A stretch of 64,000 bases of DNA from Hoeflea marina (GCF_003182275.1 NZ_QGTR01000006.1:1-64000); one strand, 5' to 3'. Numbered from the stretch's first letter, positions 1 through 8,998 are shown. Made by a program: numbers and translations. Notes: generated by a model not told the origin, from the sequence alone.

Positions 1-1
1 G

Positions 2-91
2 GCGCTGCAGACCCAGCAGCAGCTCGGCATCCAGTCGCTGTCGATCGCCAACTCCAACTCCCAGAACATCCTCTCGCTCTTCAAGGGCTAA
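2..91 (+). CDS. Flagellin, C-terminal end only
   Basis: The window opens inside a coding frame that reads 29 residues and stops with TAA at 89-91. The peptide ends QNILSLFKG and contains TQQQLGIQSLSIANS, which is the conserved C-terminal D0 helix of rhizobial flagellins, the part that packs in the filament core. The gene starts upstream of the window, so length, copy number and promoter cannot be judged. It indicates a flagellated bacterium and a motility region to the left. No T-rich terminator follows; there is only a 5-bp GC hairpin near 122-134. Confidence 0.8.
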   Translation, partial: ALQTQQQLGIQSLSIANSNSQNILSLFKG

Positions 92-426
92 GGCCCGGCC
101 CCCGGCGCCGTCCAGTCACGGCAGCCCGGAGGGCTGAGATGATCACCCCATTCTGCTGTGCCGCCGGTCATCGGATGCAGCGGATCAGCCGGATCGCGCC
201 GAATTGCCCTCGGCGCGGTCCGGCTTCTTCATGTTCGGGAGCCGGGCACGGATGCTGGTCCGCCATTGCGTCCCGCATCGCAGCGGCCGGCCCGGGCGGC
301 TGTCTCTGTGCCGCGCGGCGGCAGGTCGCTCACGCCCCGCAGCCGAACACCGGCGCGGGCGGCCATGTACATTGGCTGTGATCGCGCTATCCTCCCGCCT
401 GCGGATGCGGCGGGCCGGAGGTGCAG
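92..426. other. Intergenic gap after flagellin, no gene seen
   Basis: These 335 bases separate the flagellin stop from the FAD dehydrogenase start. Open frames exist on both strands but none resembles a protein I know and none has a good ribosome binding site. A small hairpin (AGCCC-GGA-GGGCT) lies about 30 bases after the flagellin stop, without a T tract. I could not pick a convincing promoter for the gene at 427. Confidence 0.5.
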
Positions 427-2079
427 ATGAGCGACGCGGATGTGATCATCGTCGGGGCGGGACTGGCCGGGCTGGCTGCGGCGGCGGAGCTGGGAGATCG
501 CGGCAAGCGGGTGATCCTGGTCGACCAGGAGGGCGAACAAAGCCTCGGCGGCCAGGCGTTCTGGTCGCTTGGCGGGCTGTTCATGGTCGATTCTCCGGAA
601 CAGCGACGCATGCGGATTCGTGACAGCCGGGACCTGGCGCTCGCCGACTGGATGGGCTCGGCGCAATTCGACCGGCCCGAGGACTATTGGCCAAGGCGCT
701 GGGCGGAATCCTTCATAGACTTTGCCGCCGGCGAGATGCGGCCCTGGCTCCACGAGATGGGGCTGCGCTGGTTTCCGATCGTCGGCTGGGCCGAGCGCGG
801 TGGATCTTTCGCGCCCGGCCATGGCAATTCCGTGCCTAGGTTCCACATCACCTGGGGTACCGGGCCGGGCGTCCTCGAGCATTTCATCCGCCGCGTGCGG
901 GCGCATGCCGACAGGGGACTGGTCTCGTTCCGGTTCCGCCACCGGGTGTCGGGGATCACGATGCGCAACGGCGCCGCCGACGGGGTATCGGGCGAAATCC
1001 TCGCCCCGGACGCCGTGCTGCGCGGCGCGACGAGCAACCGCGATGTCGCAGGTGATTTCGAGCTCCATGCGGCCTCGGTGATGGTGACATCCGGCGGGAT
1101 CGGCGGCAATTTCGACCTGGTGCGCAAGAGCTGGCCGCGGGAGCGGCTGGGCGAGCCGCCGGCGCAGATGATCGCCGGCGTGCCGGCCCATGTCGACGGC
1201 CGCATGGTGGCGATCACGCAAGCCGCGGGCGGCCGGGTGATCAACGGCGACCGGATGTGGCACTACACCGAAGGCGTGCGCAACTGGGATCCGATCTGGC
1301 CGGCGCACGGCATCCGCATCCTGCCCGGTCCCTCGTCGATGTGGTTCGATGCCACCGGCGAACGGCTGCCGGCGCCATGCATGCCGGGGTTCGACACGTT
1401 GTCGACGCTCAAGGAGATCCGCAAGCGCGGCCACGAGCACAGCTGGTTCATCCTGACGCAGGCCATCATAGAGAAGGAATTCGCGCTCTCCGGCTCGGAA
1501 CAGAATCCGGACCTGACCTCGAAGCGCTGGCGCGAGGTGCTCAAGAGCCGGCTCGGAAAGGGTGCCACCGCGGCTGTGGAGGCGTTCAAGTCGAAGGGCG
1601 AGGATTTCGTCGTCGCCGACGACCTGGCAACACTCGTGGCCGGTATGAACAGGCTGGCGCCGGAAGTGCCGCTCGATCTCGGGCGCATACGCATGCAGGT
1701 CGAGGCCCGCGACAGCCAGATCGCCAATCGCTTCGCCAAGGACGCGCAGATCACCGCCATCAACGGCGCGCGCGCCTATCTCGGCGACCGGCTCATCCGC
1801 ACCGCCAGGCCGCACCGGATTCTCGACCCGAAGAACGGGCCGCTGATCGCGGTCAAGCTGCACATTCTCACCCGCAAGACGTTGGGCGGGCTGGAGACCA
1901 ATCTGGATTCGCAACTGCTGGGAAGCGATGGTGGGATCGTTCCCGGCCTGTTCGCCGCCGGCGAGGTCGCCGGCTTCGGCGGCGGCGGCTATCACGGTTA
2001 CAATGCGCTGGAGGGCTCGTTCCTGGGCGGTTGCATCTTCTCGGGCCGCAATGCCGGGCGATCGAAGGCGGTGGCGTGA
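427..2079 (+). CDS. FAD-binding dehydrogenase (fumarate reductase/ketosteroid dehydrogenase-like flavoprotein)
   Basis: Flavoprotein of about 550 residues. The N-terminus carries a dinucleotide-binding motif, VIIVGAGLAGLAAAAEL, at residues 6-22. The C-terminus has the closing FAD-contact region (GLFAAGEVAGFGGGGYHGYN) shared by the fumarate reductase / 3-ketosteroid dehydrogenase superfamily and by the COG3573-type FAD-binding dehydrogenases. Substrate is unknown. I place the start at ATG 427 because GGAGG at 417-421 sits five bases before it; the in-frame GTG at 421 would overlap that site. There is no signal peptide, so it is probably cytosolic. A DUF1304 membrane protein follows 93 bp downstream on the same strand, with nothing in that gap forcing a functional link. 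Confidence 0.8.
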   Translation: MSDADVIIVGAGLAGLAAAAELGDRGKRVILVDQEGEQSLGGQAFWSLGGLFMVDSPEQRRMRIRDSRDLALADWMGSAQFDRPEDYWPRRWAESFIDFAAGEMRPWLHEMGLRWFPIVGWAERGGSFAPGHGNSVPRFHITWGTGPGVLEHFIRRVRAHADRGLVSFRFRHRVSGITMRNGAADGVSGEILAPDAVLRGATSNRDVAGDFELHAASVMVTSGGIGGNFDLVRKSWPRERLGEPPAQMIAGVPAHVDGRMVAITQAAGGRVINGDRMWHYTEGVRNWDPIWPAHGIRILPGPSSMWFDATGERLPAPCMPGFDTLSTLKEIRKRGHEHSWFILTQAIIEKEFALSGSEQNPDLTSKRWREVLKSRLGKGATAAVEAFKSKGEDFVVADDLATLVAGMNRLAPEVPLDLGRIRMQVEARDSQIANRFAKDAQITAINGARAYLGDRLIRTARPHRILDPKNGPLIAVKLHILTRKTLGGLETNLDSQLLGSDGGIVPGLFAAGEVAGFGGGGYHGYNALEGSFLGGCIFSGRNAGRSKAVA

Positions 2080-2172
2080 GCGACTGGTCCTGGTGCGGAA
2101 TTCCGGAGCGCAGGCGCCGTCGGATTTCCAGGACCGGATGCCTGATCGGCGATTCAAATGGGGGAGTGTCGC

Positions 2173-2532
2173 ATGAGCGTGATTTCGATCGGTCTGGTCG
2201 TCCTGGTGACGGCCATTCATGTCTATATTGTCTGGCTGGAAATGTTTGCCTGGGAGAGCAGGGGGCCGAAGGTCTTTCGCAACTTCCCGCGCGACCTGTT
2301 CACGCCGACAAAGGCGCTTGCCGCCAACCAGGGACTCTATAACGGCTTTCTCGCCGCCGGGCTGATCTGGTCGCTGCTGATCGCCGATCCGGCATGGCAG
2401 ACCAACATTGCGCTGTTCTTCCTTGTCTGCGTCGCGGTGGCCGGGATCTACGGAGCGGTGACCGCGTCGCGAAAGATCCTCTATGTGCAGGCGCTTCCCG
2501 CCATTATCGGCATCGTCTCGCTGCTGCTCTGA
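2173..2532 (+). CDS. DUF1304 family small membrane protein
   Basis: 119-residue hydrophobic protein with four predicted membrane helices (about residues 3-23, 49-69, 76-96 and 100-118). Features such as HVYIVWLEMFAWES and ANQGLYNGFLAAG match the DUF1304 family, whose function is not known. ATG at 2173 is preferred over the in-frame ATG at 2158 because GGGGAG at 2161-2166 gives a proper ribosome binding site for it. It converges with the solute-binding protein gene ending at 2551. Confidence 0.8.
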   Translation: MSVISIGLVVLVTAIHVYIVWLEMFAWESRGPKVFRNFPRDLFTPTKALAANQGLYNGFLAAGLIWSLLIADPAWQTNIALFFLVCVAVAGIYGAVTASRKILYVQALPAIIGIVSLLL

Positions 2533-2550
2533 GCATGCGGCCGTCCCGGA

Positions 2551-3648
2551 TCAGGGATTGGGCGGGATGACCGACTTGCGCCACTGCGACAGAAAACGGC
2601 TGCGCTTGGCGCGGTCGAGCGAGACCAGCAGCGCCGGCGACAGCGGGATCGGCCGGAAGGCGGTGTCCTCGCCCTCGTTGATGGCGGCGAGCGCCGAAGG
2701 GCCGCTCAGCGACGTGAGCAGGCGGGTGTCGCCGTTGAGGATGGCGCGGCCGTCCGCCGAAAGCAGCAACTCGAGAAACGCACGGGCGGCGAGCGGGTCA
2801 CGCGCCGGCTTGGGCACGAAACCGGCACGGGCGAGCACCAGCGTGTAGTCGGACGGCAGCACCACCCCGATGCGGGGGTCCTTGAGCGCCCGGGCCAGCG
2901 CGTAGGAGCCCAGAACGTTGTAGCCGATCAGCGCCTCGCCGCTGGCCACCAGGTCAATGACGTCGCCCGAGCAACAGAAGGTGCGGACATTGTTGCGGCC
3001 GAAGCCTTCCATCAGCCGGCCCCAGGTGCTGGCCTCGGCGGCGTCCTGGAAGGCGAAGAGATAGCCGACGCCGGACTGCTCGATATCATAGGTGGCGATG
3101 CGACCATCGAGCCGTCCGGTCTGCCGCATCATGTCGATCAGGTCGAAGCGGCTCTTCGGCGGTTCCTGTCCGGCGAAGGCCTGCTTGTTGTAGACCATCA
3201 CTGCCGGCTCGTAGGTGAGGCCGAAGAGTTCGCCCCGCCAGCGGGCCCAGTCGGGCAGCGTCTCGACGATGGCGCTCTGGACCGGCGAGGCGCAGCCATT
3301 GTTGACCAGCCGCACCTGCTGGGCGATGGAGGATGAAATCACCAGGTCGGCGATGAAACGCCCGCCGTTGCACGCTGTGGTGACCGCCGCGTCGAGATTG
3401 TTGGACGTGTCCTCGACATAGGTGACCGCAATGTCGGGGTGCTGCCGCTGGAAGGCCGCGATCAGCGGCCGCATGAAGTCGAGGTCGGTGACGCTGGCGA
3501 TGACCAGCGTTCGCGGATCGTCGGCGCGGGCGGCAAAGCGCGTCTCGGTGGCGGCTCCTGCGCCGCCGGTCAGCGCGCCGAATGCCACGGCAAGCGCGAG
3601 CGCGATTGTGGTGGCGACGCTGTGCGTTGCAGTGCTTCGATGCGCCAT
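2551..3648 (-). CDS. ABC-type extracellular solute-binding protein linked to a two-component system
   Basis: 365-residue secreted protein with a cleavable signal peptide (hydrophobic run at about residues 15-30, then GGAGAA). The mature part looks like the type 2 binding proteins of iron/sulfate-type ABC importers (LVIASVTDLDFMRPLIAAFQRQ, later VMVYNKQAF), but there is no permease or ATPase beside it. It is translationally coupled to the sensor kinase: the kinase stop and this ATG overlap as TGATG at 3646-3650. A TTG at 3651 is a less likely start. In TctE-like systems such an orphan binding protein often serves as a ligand-presenting partner of the sensor; that role here is inferred from position. 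Confidence 0.8.
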   Translation of the reverse strand: MAHRSTATHSVATTIALALAVAFGALTGGAGAATETRFAARADDPRTLVIASVTDLDFMRPLIAAFQRQHPDIAVTYVEDTSNNLDAAVTTACNGGRFIADLVISSSIAQQVRLVNNGCASPVQSAIVETLPDWARWRGELFGLTYEPAVMVYNKQAFAGQEPPKSRFDLIDMMRQTGRLDGRIATYDIEQSGVGYLFAFQDAAEASTWGRLMEGFGRNNVRTFCCSGDVIDLVASGEALIGYNVLGSYALARALKDPRIGVVLPSDYTLVLARAGFVPKPARDPLAARAFLELLLSADGRAILNGDTRLLTSLSGPSALAAINEGEDTAFRPIPLSPALLVSLDRAKRSRFLSQWRKSVIPPNP

Positions 3649-5150
3649 CAATTGCCTGTTCCCTGCTGGCTCGGCTGGGTCGGAAACACCACCACCGTCT
3701 CCTCCCGCGGCTGATCATCGGCGTCGGATCCGTCGGACTGGTCGGCGTCGAGCGGCAGCAGGATGGAGATGGTGAAGCGTCCGCCACTGTCGCTGCCGGT
3801 GGTGATCGAGCCCTGGTGAAACTGCGCCACTTCCGCGACGATGGCGAGCCCGAGTCCGGCGCTCCGCGGATCGGTGGCGGTGCGGACGAAACGCTGTCCG
3901 ATCCGGGCGATGCGGTCGGCATCCATGCCCGGACCATGGTCGTGAACGGTTACACTGGCGGTGCCCGCCTCCAGGTCGGCGGAGACCCTGAGCATGATCG
4001 GCGGCACGCCATGGGCGACTGCGTTGTTGATCAGGTTGCGGGCCGCCTCGCGCAGGCTGAAGGCATCGCCGGTGACGAAGACCGGATCGGAGGGCAGGTC
4101 GAGGTCGATCCGGCTGGCGCCGCCGGTACGGCGCGCCTCACGCTCGGCCTCCATGGCCACGCGCCGCAGGTCGATGCGTTCCAGCGTGGCTGAATCGGCG
4201 CGATGGGTGATCAGCGCGTGCGAGAGCAGCTGATCGGTCAGCCGGCTCACCCCCATCGCGCGGTCGCGGATGCGCCGTTGCAGCACCCTGAGCCGGCGCG
4301 GATCTTCCTCTTCCATGGCGAGCTCCGTCTGCGCCCTCAGCGCGGTAATCGGGGTGCGCATCTGGTGGGCTGCATCGGCGACGAAATTCTGCATCGCGCC
4401 GACTCGCCGGTCGAGACGGGCCATGAAGCGGTTGATGGCGGCCACGAGAGCAGCCACCTCGCGTGGCGTGTCCGTCGACAGCGGGGTAAGGTCCTTGGGG
4501 TCACGCGCGAGGATGGCGCGCTCGATCTTGTCCAGCGGGCTCAGCGCGAGTCTCAAGGCCAGCACGGCCAGCACCAGGGTGAGAAAGCCGGCGATGACGA
4601 CGCCGATGACGGCGCGGGCGACGATCTCGCGCGCCAGTTCGCCGCGCGCCCGCAAGGTCTGGGCGACGATCACGGTCACCGGTCCGCGCACCGAGCGCTC
4701 GGCCAGGAAGCGGCGCATGAGGATGGCGCGCACCGGCTCGCCGGAGAATTCGGCGTCGTAGAGCATCTGGGCGTCGCCCGCCCGGACCTCATCGGGCAGC
4801 GGAAAGGCCTCGTCGCCGGTCAGCGTAGCGCCGACCGGATCAAGAACCCGGTAGAAGATGCGGTCCTCGGAGGCCAGCGACAGCAGGCCGAAGGCGGACA
4901 GCGGAATGTCGACGACGGTCTCGCCCTCGACCACGCTGATGCGCTCGGAAATCTGCAGCGCCGCCCCGGTGAGCAGCCTGTCGAAGGCGCGGGTGGCGGC
5001 GGTGCGACCATAGGCATAGGCGGCGATGATGGTTCCGGTGGCGGCAATTGTCAGCACCAAGGTCAGCATCAGCGTCAGACGACCGGCTATGGAGGGCACG
5101 ATGCCGGTCGCTGCGGCCGCCATCTCGGGATCGGAGAGAGGAGGCTTCAA
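3648..5150 (-). CDS. TctE-like sensor histidine kinase
   Basis: 500-residue inner-membrane kinase. Membrane helices lie at about residues 24-46 and 176-203 with a periplasmic sensor part between them, followed by a HAMP region. The phospho-acceptor is His262 in AHQMRTPITALRAQTE. The ATPase domain shows an N box (NLINNAVAHG), DHGPGMD and GLGLAIV. It overlaps the response regulator upstream by 4 bp and the binding protein downstream by 1 bp, so the three are one operon. The assigned start is TTG at 5150; an ATG at 5123 is an alternative, and neither has a clear ribosome binding site. Divergence from tctCBA suggests it senses a carboxylate and controls that transporter, as TctDE does. Confidence 0.85.
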   Translation of the reverse strand: MKPPLSDPEMAAAATGIVPSIAGRLTLMLTLVLTIAATGTIIAAYAYGRTAATRAFDRLLTGAALQISERISVVEGETVVDIPLSAFGLLSLASEDRIFYRVLDPVGATLTGDEAFPLPDEVRAGDAQMLYDAEFSGEPVRAILMRRFLAERSVRGPVTVIVAQTLRARGELAREIVARAVIGVVIAGFLTLVLAVLALRLALSPLDKIERAILARDPKDLTPLSTDTPREVAALVAAINRFMARLDRRVGAMQNFVADAAHQMRTPITALRAQTELAMEEEDPRRLRVLQRRIRDRAMGVSRLTDQLLSHALITHRADSATLERIDLRRVAMEAEREARRTGGASRIDLDLPSDPVFVTGDAFSLREAARNLINNAVAHGVPPIMLRVSADLEAGTASVTVHDHGPGMDADRIARIGQRFVRTATDPRSAGLGLAIVAEVAQFHQGSITTGSDSGGRFTISILLPLDADQSDGSDADDQPREETVVVFPTQPSQQGTGN

Positions 5151-5833
5151 GTCAGCGTTTCCGGGGCCGAGAGGACACGCGCCTGGTAGCCCAGGCCGCG
5201 CAGCGTGCGGATTTCCAGATCGGCGCCGGCGAGCTTGCGCCTGAGCCGGCCGACATAGAGTTCGAGCGCGTTGGCGCCTGCGTCGGCCTCAAAGCCGAAC
5301 AGCCGCATGACCAGCTCTTCCTTCTCCAGGACCCGGCCCTTGTTGATGAGGAAAATTTCCAGCAGCAATTGCTCGCGCGGGGTCAGTGCGATCGACCCGC
5401 CGGCAACCGTCGCGGTGCGGGAGACGGTGTCGAATTCGAGATTGCCCGCCGAGAGCACCGTACCGCCATCGCCGGCGCGGCGCCGGACAATGGCGCGCAC
5501 GCGGGCTTCCAGCTCGCCCAGGTCGAAGGGCTTGACCATGTAGTCGTCGGCGCCGAAGTCGAGCGCGCCGATCTTGTCGTCGATGGCGAGGCGCGCGGTC
5601 AGAACCAGCACCGGCACCGGATCGCGGCGGCGGCGGAGCCAGCGAAGGAAATCGATGCCGGAGCCGTCGGGCAGGTTGATGTCGAGCACCACCAGATCAT
5701 AGGCGGAGGCGCCGGCGAAGTGCATGGCATCCTCGAGCGTCGGCGCATGGTCGCAGGCATGCCCGCCGCGCGACAGCCGCTCGGCGATCGCTTCGGCCAC
5801 GTCCGCCGTGTCCTCGACCACAAGGTAGTGCAC
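5147..5833 (-). CDS. TctD-like OmpR-family response regulator
   Basis: 228-residue two-domain regulator: a receiver domain (phospho-acceptor Asp51 in VVLDINLPDGSG, conserved K in VKPFDLGEL) and a C-terminal winged helix (LTPREQLLLEIFL, then VGRLRRKL). It starts with GTG at 5833 behind GGAGGAG at 5844-5850. Its partner kinase follows with a 4-bp overlap. The divergent gene is tctC, and the 109-bp gap holds two 7-bp direct repeats with 11-bp periodicity, the usual geometry for an OmpR-type dimer. Likely target: tctCBA. Confidence 0.85.
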   Translation of the reverse strand: MHYLVVEDTADVAEAIAERLSRGGHACDHAPTLEDAMHFAGASAYDLVVLDINLPDGSGIDFLRWLRRRRDPVPVLVLTARLAIDDKIGALDFGADDYMVKPFDLGELEARVRAIVRRRAGDGGTVLSAGNLEFDTVSRTATVAGGSIALTPREQLLLEIFLINKGRVLEKEELVMRLFGFEADAGANALELYVGRLRRKLAGADLEIRTLRGLGYQARVLSAPETLT

Positions 5834-5854
5834 CGCGTCTGCTCCTCCCGCGGG

Positions 5855-5872
5855 CTGACAGCTTTCTGACAG
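5855..5872 (+). promoter_or_regulatory. Tandem CTGACAG repeats, probable response-regulator binding site upstream of tctC
   Basis: CTGACAG occurs at 5855-5861 and again at 5866-5872, an exact 11-bp period. A possible -10 element TAGCAT follows at 5883-5888 on the plus strand, so the repeats would sit near the -35 of a tctC promoter. Read on the other strand the site is CTGTCAG-AAAG-CTGTCAG, close to the Pho box pattern CTGTCAT-N4-CTGTCAT. It lies only about 20 bp from the regulator's own start codon, which makes tctC the more likely target. Confidence 0.6.
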
Positions 5873-5941
5873 TTTGAAGCGTTAGCATAGCCGCCAATCC
5901 TGCTTCGAGGAAAGCCGGGTTCAATCTTTTGGGAGGTTTCC

Positions 5942-6910
5942 ATGAATCTATTTGTAACGCGGCTTGCCGCGACCGCCGTCACGCTCGCATCGCTGACCGT
6001 CGCATCCTTCGCGGCCGAATGCATTGCACCGGCCAATCCGGGCGGCGGCTGGGACTTCACCTGCCGCCAGGTCGGAAAGTCCATGCAGGATCTCAAGCTT
6101 GTCGACGGCACCGTGCAGGTCACCAACATGGCAGGCGGCGGCGGCGGTGTCGCTTTTGCCGAAGTCGTCAACAAGCGCAATGACGACGGCGAGCTGATCA
6201 TTGCCGCATCTTCGGCCACCTCCACGCGTCTTGCCCAGGGAGCCTTCCCCGGCAACACCATGGACCAGGTTCGCTGGGTGGCCTCTGTCGGCGCCGATTA
6301 CGGCATCATCGCAGTCGCCAAGGATTCGCCGATCACGACGCTTCCCGAGCTGATGGACATGATCAAGGCCGATCCGAAGTCCGTTTCCATCGCCGGCGGA
6401 TCCGCTGTCGGTGGCTGGGATCACCTGAAGGTGCTGATTGCCGCCAAGAAGGCCGGCATCGATGACGTGCGCACGATCAAGTACGTGGCCTTCGACGGCG
6501 GCGGCGAGGCGGTGACGCAGTTGCTCGGCGGCGCGGTGCAGGCGTTCACCGGCGATGCGTCGGAAGCCAAGGGCTTCGTCGATTCGGGCGACATCAAGGT
6601 GCTCGCCGTGCTGGCGCCGGAACGTCTTGAAGGTGATTTCGCCTCCTTCCCGACCGCCAAGGAGCAGGGAATCGACGCGGTCGGCGCCAACTGGCGCGGC
6701 TTCTATGCCCCTGGCGGCATTTCCGACGCCGATTATGACAAGTGGGTCAAGGCTGTCGGCGCTGTCTACGATTCCGAAGAGTGGAAGGCGACCATGGCCG
6801 CCAACGGCATCGCGCCGCTCGACCTGCGCGGCACGGAGTTCGAAGCCTTCGTCAAGGCGAACATCGATGAGATTGCCGCGATCTCCAAGGAAATCGGCCT
6901 GATCAAGTAA
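5942..6910 (+). CDS. tctC: Tripartite tricarboxylate transporter substrate-binding protein TctC
   Basis: 322-residue periplasmic binding protein of the TctC/Bug family that captures a carboxylate for the TctAB membrane unit. A signal peptide covers about residues 1-24 (cleavage near ASFA-AEC). The family motif PANPGGGWDFTCR and the NMAGGGGGVAFAEV loop are clear. GGGAGG at 5930-5935 precedes the ATG. tctB and tctA follow on the same strand after a terminator-like hairpin, which would allow more binding protein than membrane subunits to be made. The actual substrate cannot be read from sequence. Confidence 0.9.
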   Translation: MNLFVTRLAATAVTLASLTVASFAAECIAPANPGGGWDFTCRQVGKSMQDLKLVDGTVQVTNMAGGGGGVAFAEVVNKRNDDGELIIAASSATSTRLAQGAFPGNTMDQVRWVASVGADYGIIAVAKDSPITTLPELMDMIKADPKSVSIAGGSAVGGWDHLKVLIAAKKAGIDDVRTIKYVAFDGGGEAVTQLLGGAVQAFTGDASEAKGFVDSGDIKVLAVLAPERLEGDFASFPTAKEQGIDAVGANWRGFYAPGGISDADYDKWVKAVGAVYDSEEWKATMAANGIAPLDLRGTEFEAFVKANIDEIAAISKEIGLIK

Positions 6911-6922
6911 GAGCCGAAACTT

Positions 6923-6955
6923 GCCCCCGTCCGCACTTGGCGGGCGGGGGCTTTT
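6923..6955 (+). terminator. Terminator/attenuator hairpin between tctC and tctB
   Basis: GCCCCCGTCCGC at 6923-6934 pairs with GCGGGCGGGGGC at 6940-6951 (12-bp stem with one G-T pair, 5-nt loop), followed by TTTT. It begins 12 bases after the tctC stop. A partial terminator here fits the usual excess of binding protein over membrane subunits. Confidence 0.7.
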
Positions 6956-7018
6956 CCTGCTATCCGGGATGTCCCGGTGTGACTATCCGGGGACGCCGGG
7001 ACAAACGGGGAGGGCGCC

Positions 7019-7450
7019 ATGAGCGACCGTATTCTGGGCGGCTTCGGCCTGCTCCTCACTGCATTCTTCATCTGGCGCACATCGGTCATCGAGCTGAGCT
7101 TCATTTCCGATCCGTTCGGGCCCAAGGCGTTTCCCTACATCATTTCCGTGGTGTTCGGACTGGCGAGCCTTGTAGTGTTTCTGCGCCCCGATACCGAGCC
7201 GGAATGGCCGCCGCTGTCGCGGATGTTCGAAATCGGCATGACCGTCGCGGTGATGGTGGCCTATGCGCTGGTGCTGCCGGAACTCGGTTTCGTCATCTCG
7301 ACCGCTCTCACCGGCGCCTATCTGTCGTGGCGGCTGGGGACGCCGCCGCTCAAGGCGCTCGCCGCCGGCGTGGCGATCTCGCTCGGGATCTTCGTGGTCT
7401 TCCATCTCATTCTCGGCCTGTCGCTTGCGCGCGGCCCCTTCGGCTTCTGA
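7019..7450 (+). CDS. tctB: Tripartite tricarboxylate transporter small membrane subunit TctB
   Basis: 143-residue membrane protein with four predicted helices (about residues 5-23, 38-56, 72-90 and 108-135), the expected size and layout of TctB, the small integral subunit that partners TctA. GGGGAGGG at 7008-7015 precedes the ATG. It lies between tctC and tctA, nine bases before tctA. TctB is poorly conserved, so the name rests on size, topology and position. Confidence 0.85.
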   Translation: MSDRILGGFGLLLTAFFIWRTSVIELSFISDPFGPKAFPYIISVVFGLASLVVFLRPDTEPEWPPLSRMFEIGMTVAVMVAYALVLPELGFVISTALTGAYLSWRLGTPPLKALAAGVAISLGIFVVFHLILGLSLARGPFGF

Positions 7451-7459
7451 GGAGCGATC

Positions 7460-8998
7460 ATGGATTCCCTTTCAGCACTTGCCCACGGCTTCTCGGTCGC
7501 TCTCACCTTCCAGAATCTCGGCCTGGCCTTCATCGGCTGTTTTCTCGGCACCATCATCGGCGCCCTGCCGGGGCTGGGACCATCGAACGGGGTGGCCATC
7601 CTCATCCCGCTCGCCTTCACGCTCGGCCTGCCGGCGACGCCGGCGCTGATCCTGCTCACCTCGGTGTATTACGGCGCCATGTATGGCGGCCGCATCTCGT
7701 CGATCCTGCTCAACATCCCCGGCGACGAGCCGGCGCTGATGACGACGCTCGACGGCTATCCGATGGCCAAGCAGGGCATGGCTGGCGAGGCGCTGGCTCT
7801 TTCGGGCGTTGCCTCCTTCGTGGGCTCCTTCTTTGCCACCTGGGGCCTTGTGTTCCTGGCGCCGCAGTTGGTCAAGGTGGCGCTGCTGTTCGGTCCGGCG
7901 GAATATTTCGCGCTGTTCACCGTGGCGTTCGCGACATTGGGCGGAATTGCCAGCCGCAACCAGTCCAAGGCGGCACTGGCCGCGGGCCTGGGCCTCGGCA
8001 TCGCGATGATCGGCGTCGACGGCCAGACCGGGGTGCCGCGCTTCACCTTCGGCGAAGTCCATCTCTATGACGGCATCGATTTTCTCGTCGCCATTGTCGG
8101 CCTGTTCGCGCTGTCGGAAGTCTTCATCTTCCTCGAGCATCGCGGCACCGAAAAGGCCACCGGCGATTCCTCCGGCGTCAAGGTCGGCCGCTCCACCGTG
8201 CCATGGCCGATGCTGAAGTCGACGTTGCCGACCATGGGCCGCTCGACCATGATCGGCTTCATCGCCGGCGTGCTGCCCGGCGCCGGCGCCTCGCTCGGCT
8301 CCTTCATTTCCTACTCGCTGGAAAAGAAACTCGTCGACAAGGACGGCACATTCGGCAAGGGCGATCCGCGCGGAGTCGCGGCGCCCGAAGCCGGCAACAA
8401 TGCCGCCGCCGGCGGCGCGCTGGTGCCAATGCTGGCGCTCGGCGTGCCCGGGTCGGGCACCACGGCGGTGCTGCTCGCCATGCTGCTGGCGCTCAACATC
8501 ACACCGGGCCCGCTGCTGTTCCAGTCCAATCCGGACGTGGTCTGGGGCCTGATCGCCGCATTGTTCATCGCCAACTTCATGCTGCTGTTCATGAACATCC
8601 CGATGGTCGGAATCTTCGTGCGCGTGCTGCTGATCCCGCCGCGCTACCTGATGCCTGCCGTGGCGATGATTTCCTTCGTCGGCATCTACGGCATTTCCGG
8701 CTCCACCTTCGACCTGATCGTGATGGTGCTGTTCGGAGTGCTCGGCTGGGGCCTGCGCAAGCTCGACGTGCCGCTGGTGCCGGTGATCCTCGGCGTGCTG
8801 CTCGGCAACCAGATGGAAGCCAATCTTCGCCGGGCGATGACCATCTCCGACGGGGACTGGACGGCGCTGTTTGCCTCGCCGCTGTCGATCGGCCTCTGGC
8901 TGTTCGCCTTTGTCGGCTTCGTTCTGCCGATGATCGCCGGACGCTTCTTCCGGGTCAAGGTCAAGCCGGCGATGGCAGAGGAAATGGATCCCGACTGA
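7460..8998 (+). CDS. tctA: Tripartite tricarboxylate transporter large membrane subunit TctA
   Basis: 512-residue transporter with about eleven to twelve membrane helices. It shows the TctA hallmark GALPGLGPSNGVAILIP near residues 35-50 and the inverted-repeat counterpart GVLPGAGASLGSFISY near residue 275. It forms the transport path, driven by an ion gradient, for the substrate delivered by TctC. The stop codon at 8996-8998 abuts the ATG of the AbrB-like gene, so the four genes are probably one transcript. Confidence 0.92.
   Translation: MDSLSALAHGFSVALTFQNLGLAFIGCFLGTIIGALPGLGPSNGVAILIPLAFTLGLPATPALILLTSVYYGAMYGGRISSILLNIPGDEPALMTTLDGYPMAKQGMAGEALALSGVASFVGSFFATWGLVFLAPQLVKVALLFGPAEYFALFTVAFATLGGIASRNQSKAALAAGLGLGIAMIGVDGQTGVPRFTFGEVHLYDGIDFLVAIVGLFALSEVFIFLEHRGTEKATGDSSGVKVGRSTVPWPMLKSTLPTMGRSTMIGFIAGVLPGAGASLGSFISYSLEKKLVDKDGTFGKGDPRGVAAPEAGNNAAAGGALVPMLALGVPGSGTTAVLLAMLLALNITPGPLLFQSNPDVVWGLIAALFIANFMLLFMNIPMVGIFVRVLLIPPRYLMPAVAMISFVGIYGISGSTFDLIVMVLFGVLGWGLRKLDVPLVPVILGVLLGNQMEANLRRAMTISDGDWTALFASPLSIGLWLFAFVGFVLPMIAGRFFRVKVKPAMAEEMDPD

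Noticed and set aside
229-2220. 663-codon frame opposite the FAD dehydrogenase
   Set aside because: Shadow of a gene with a clear FAD-binding motif on the plus strand; Arg/His/Pro-rich composition and no family match.
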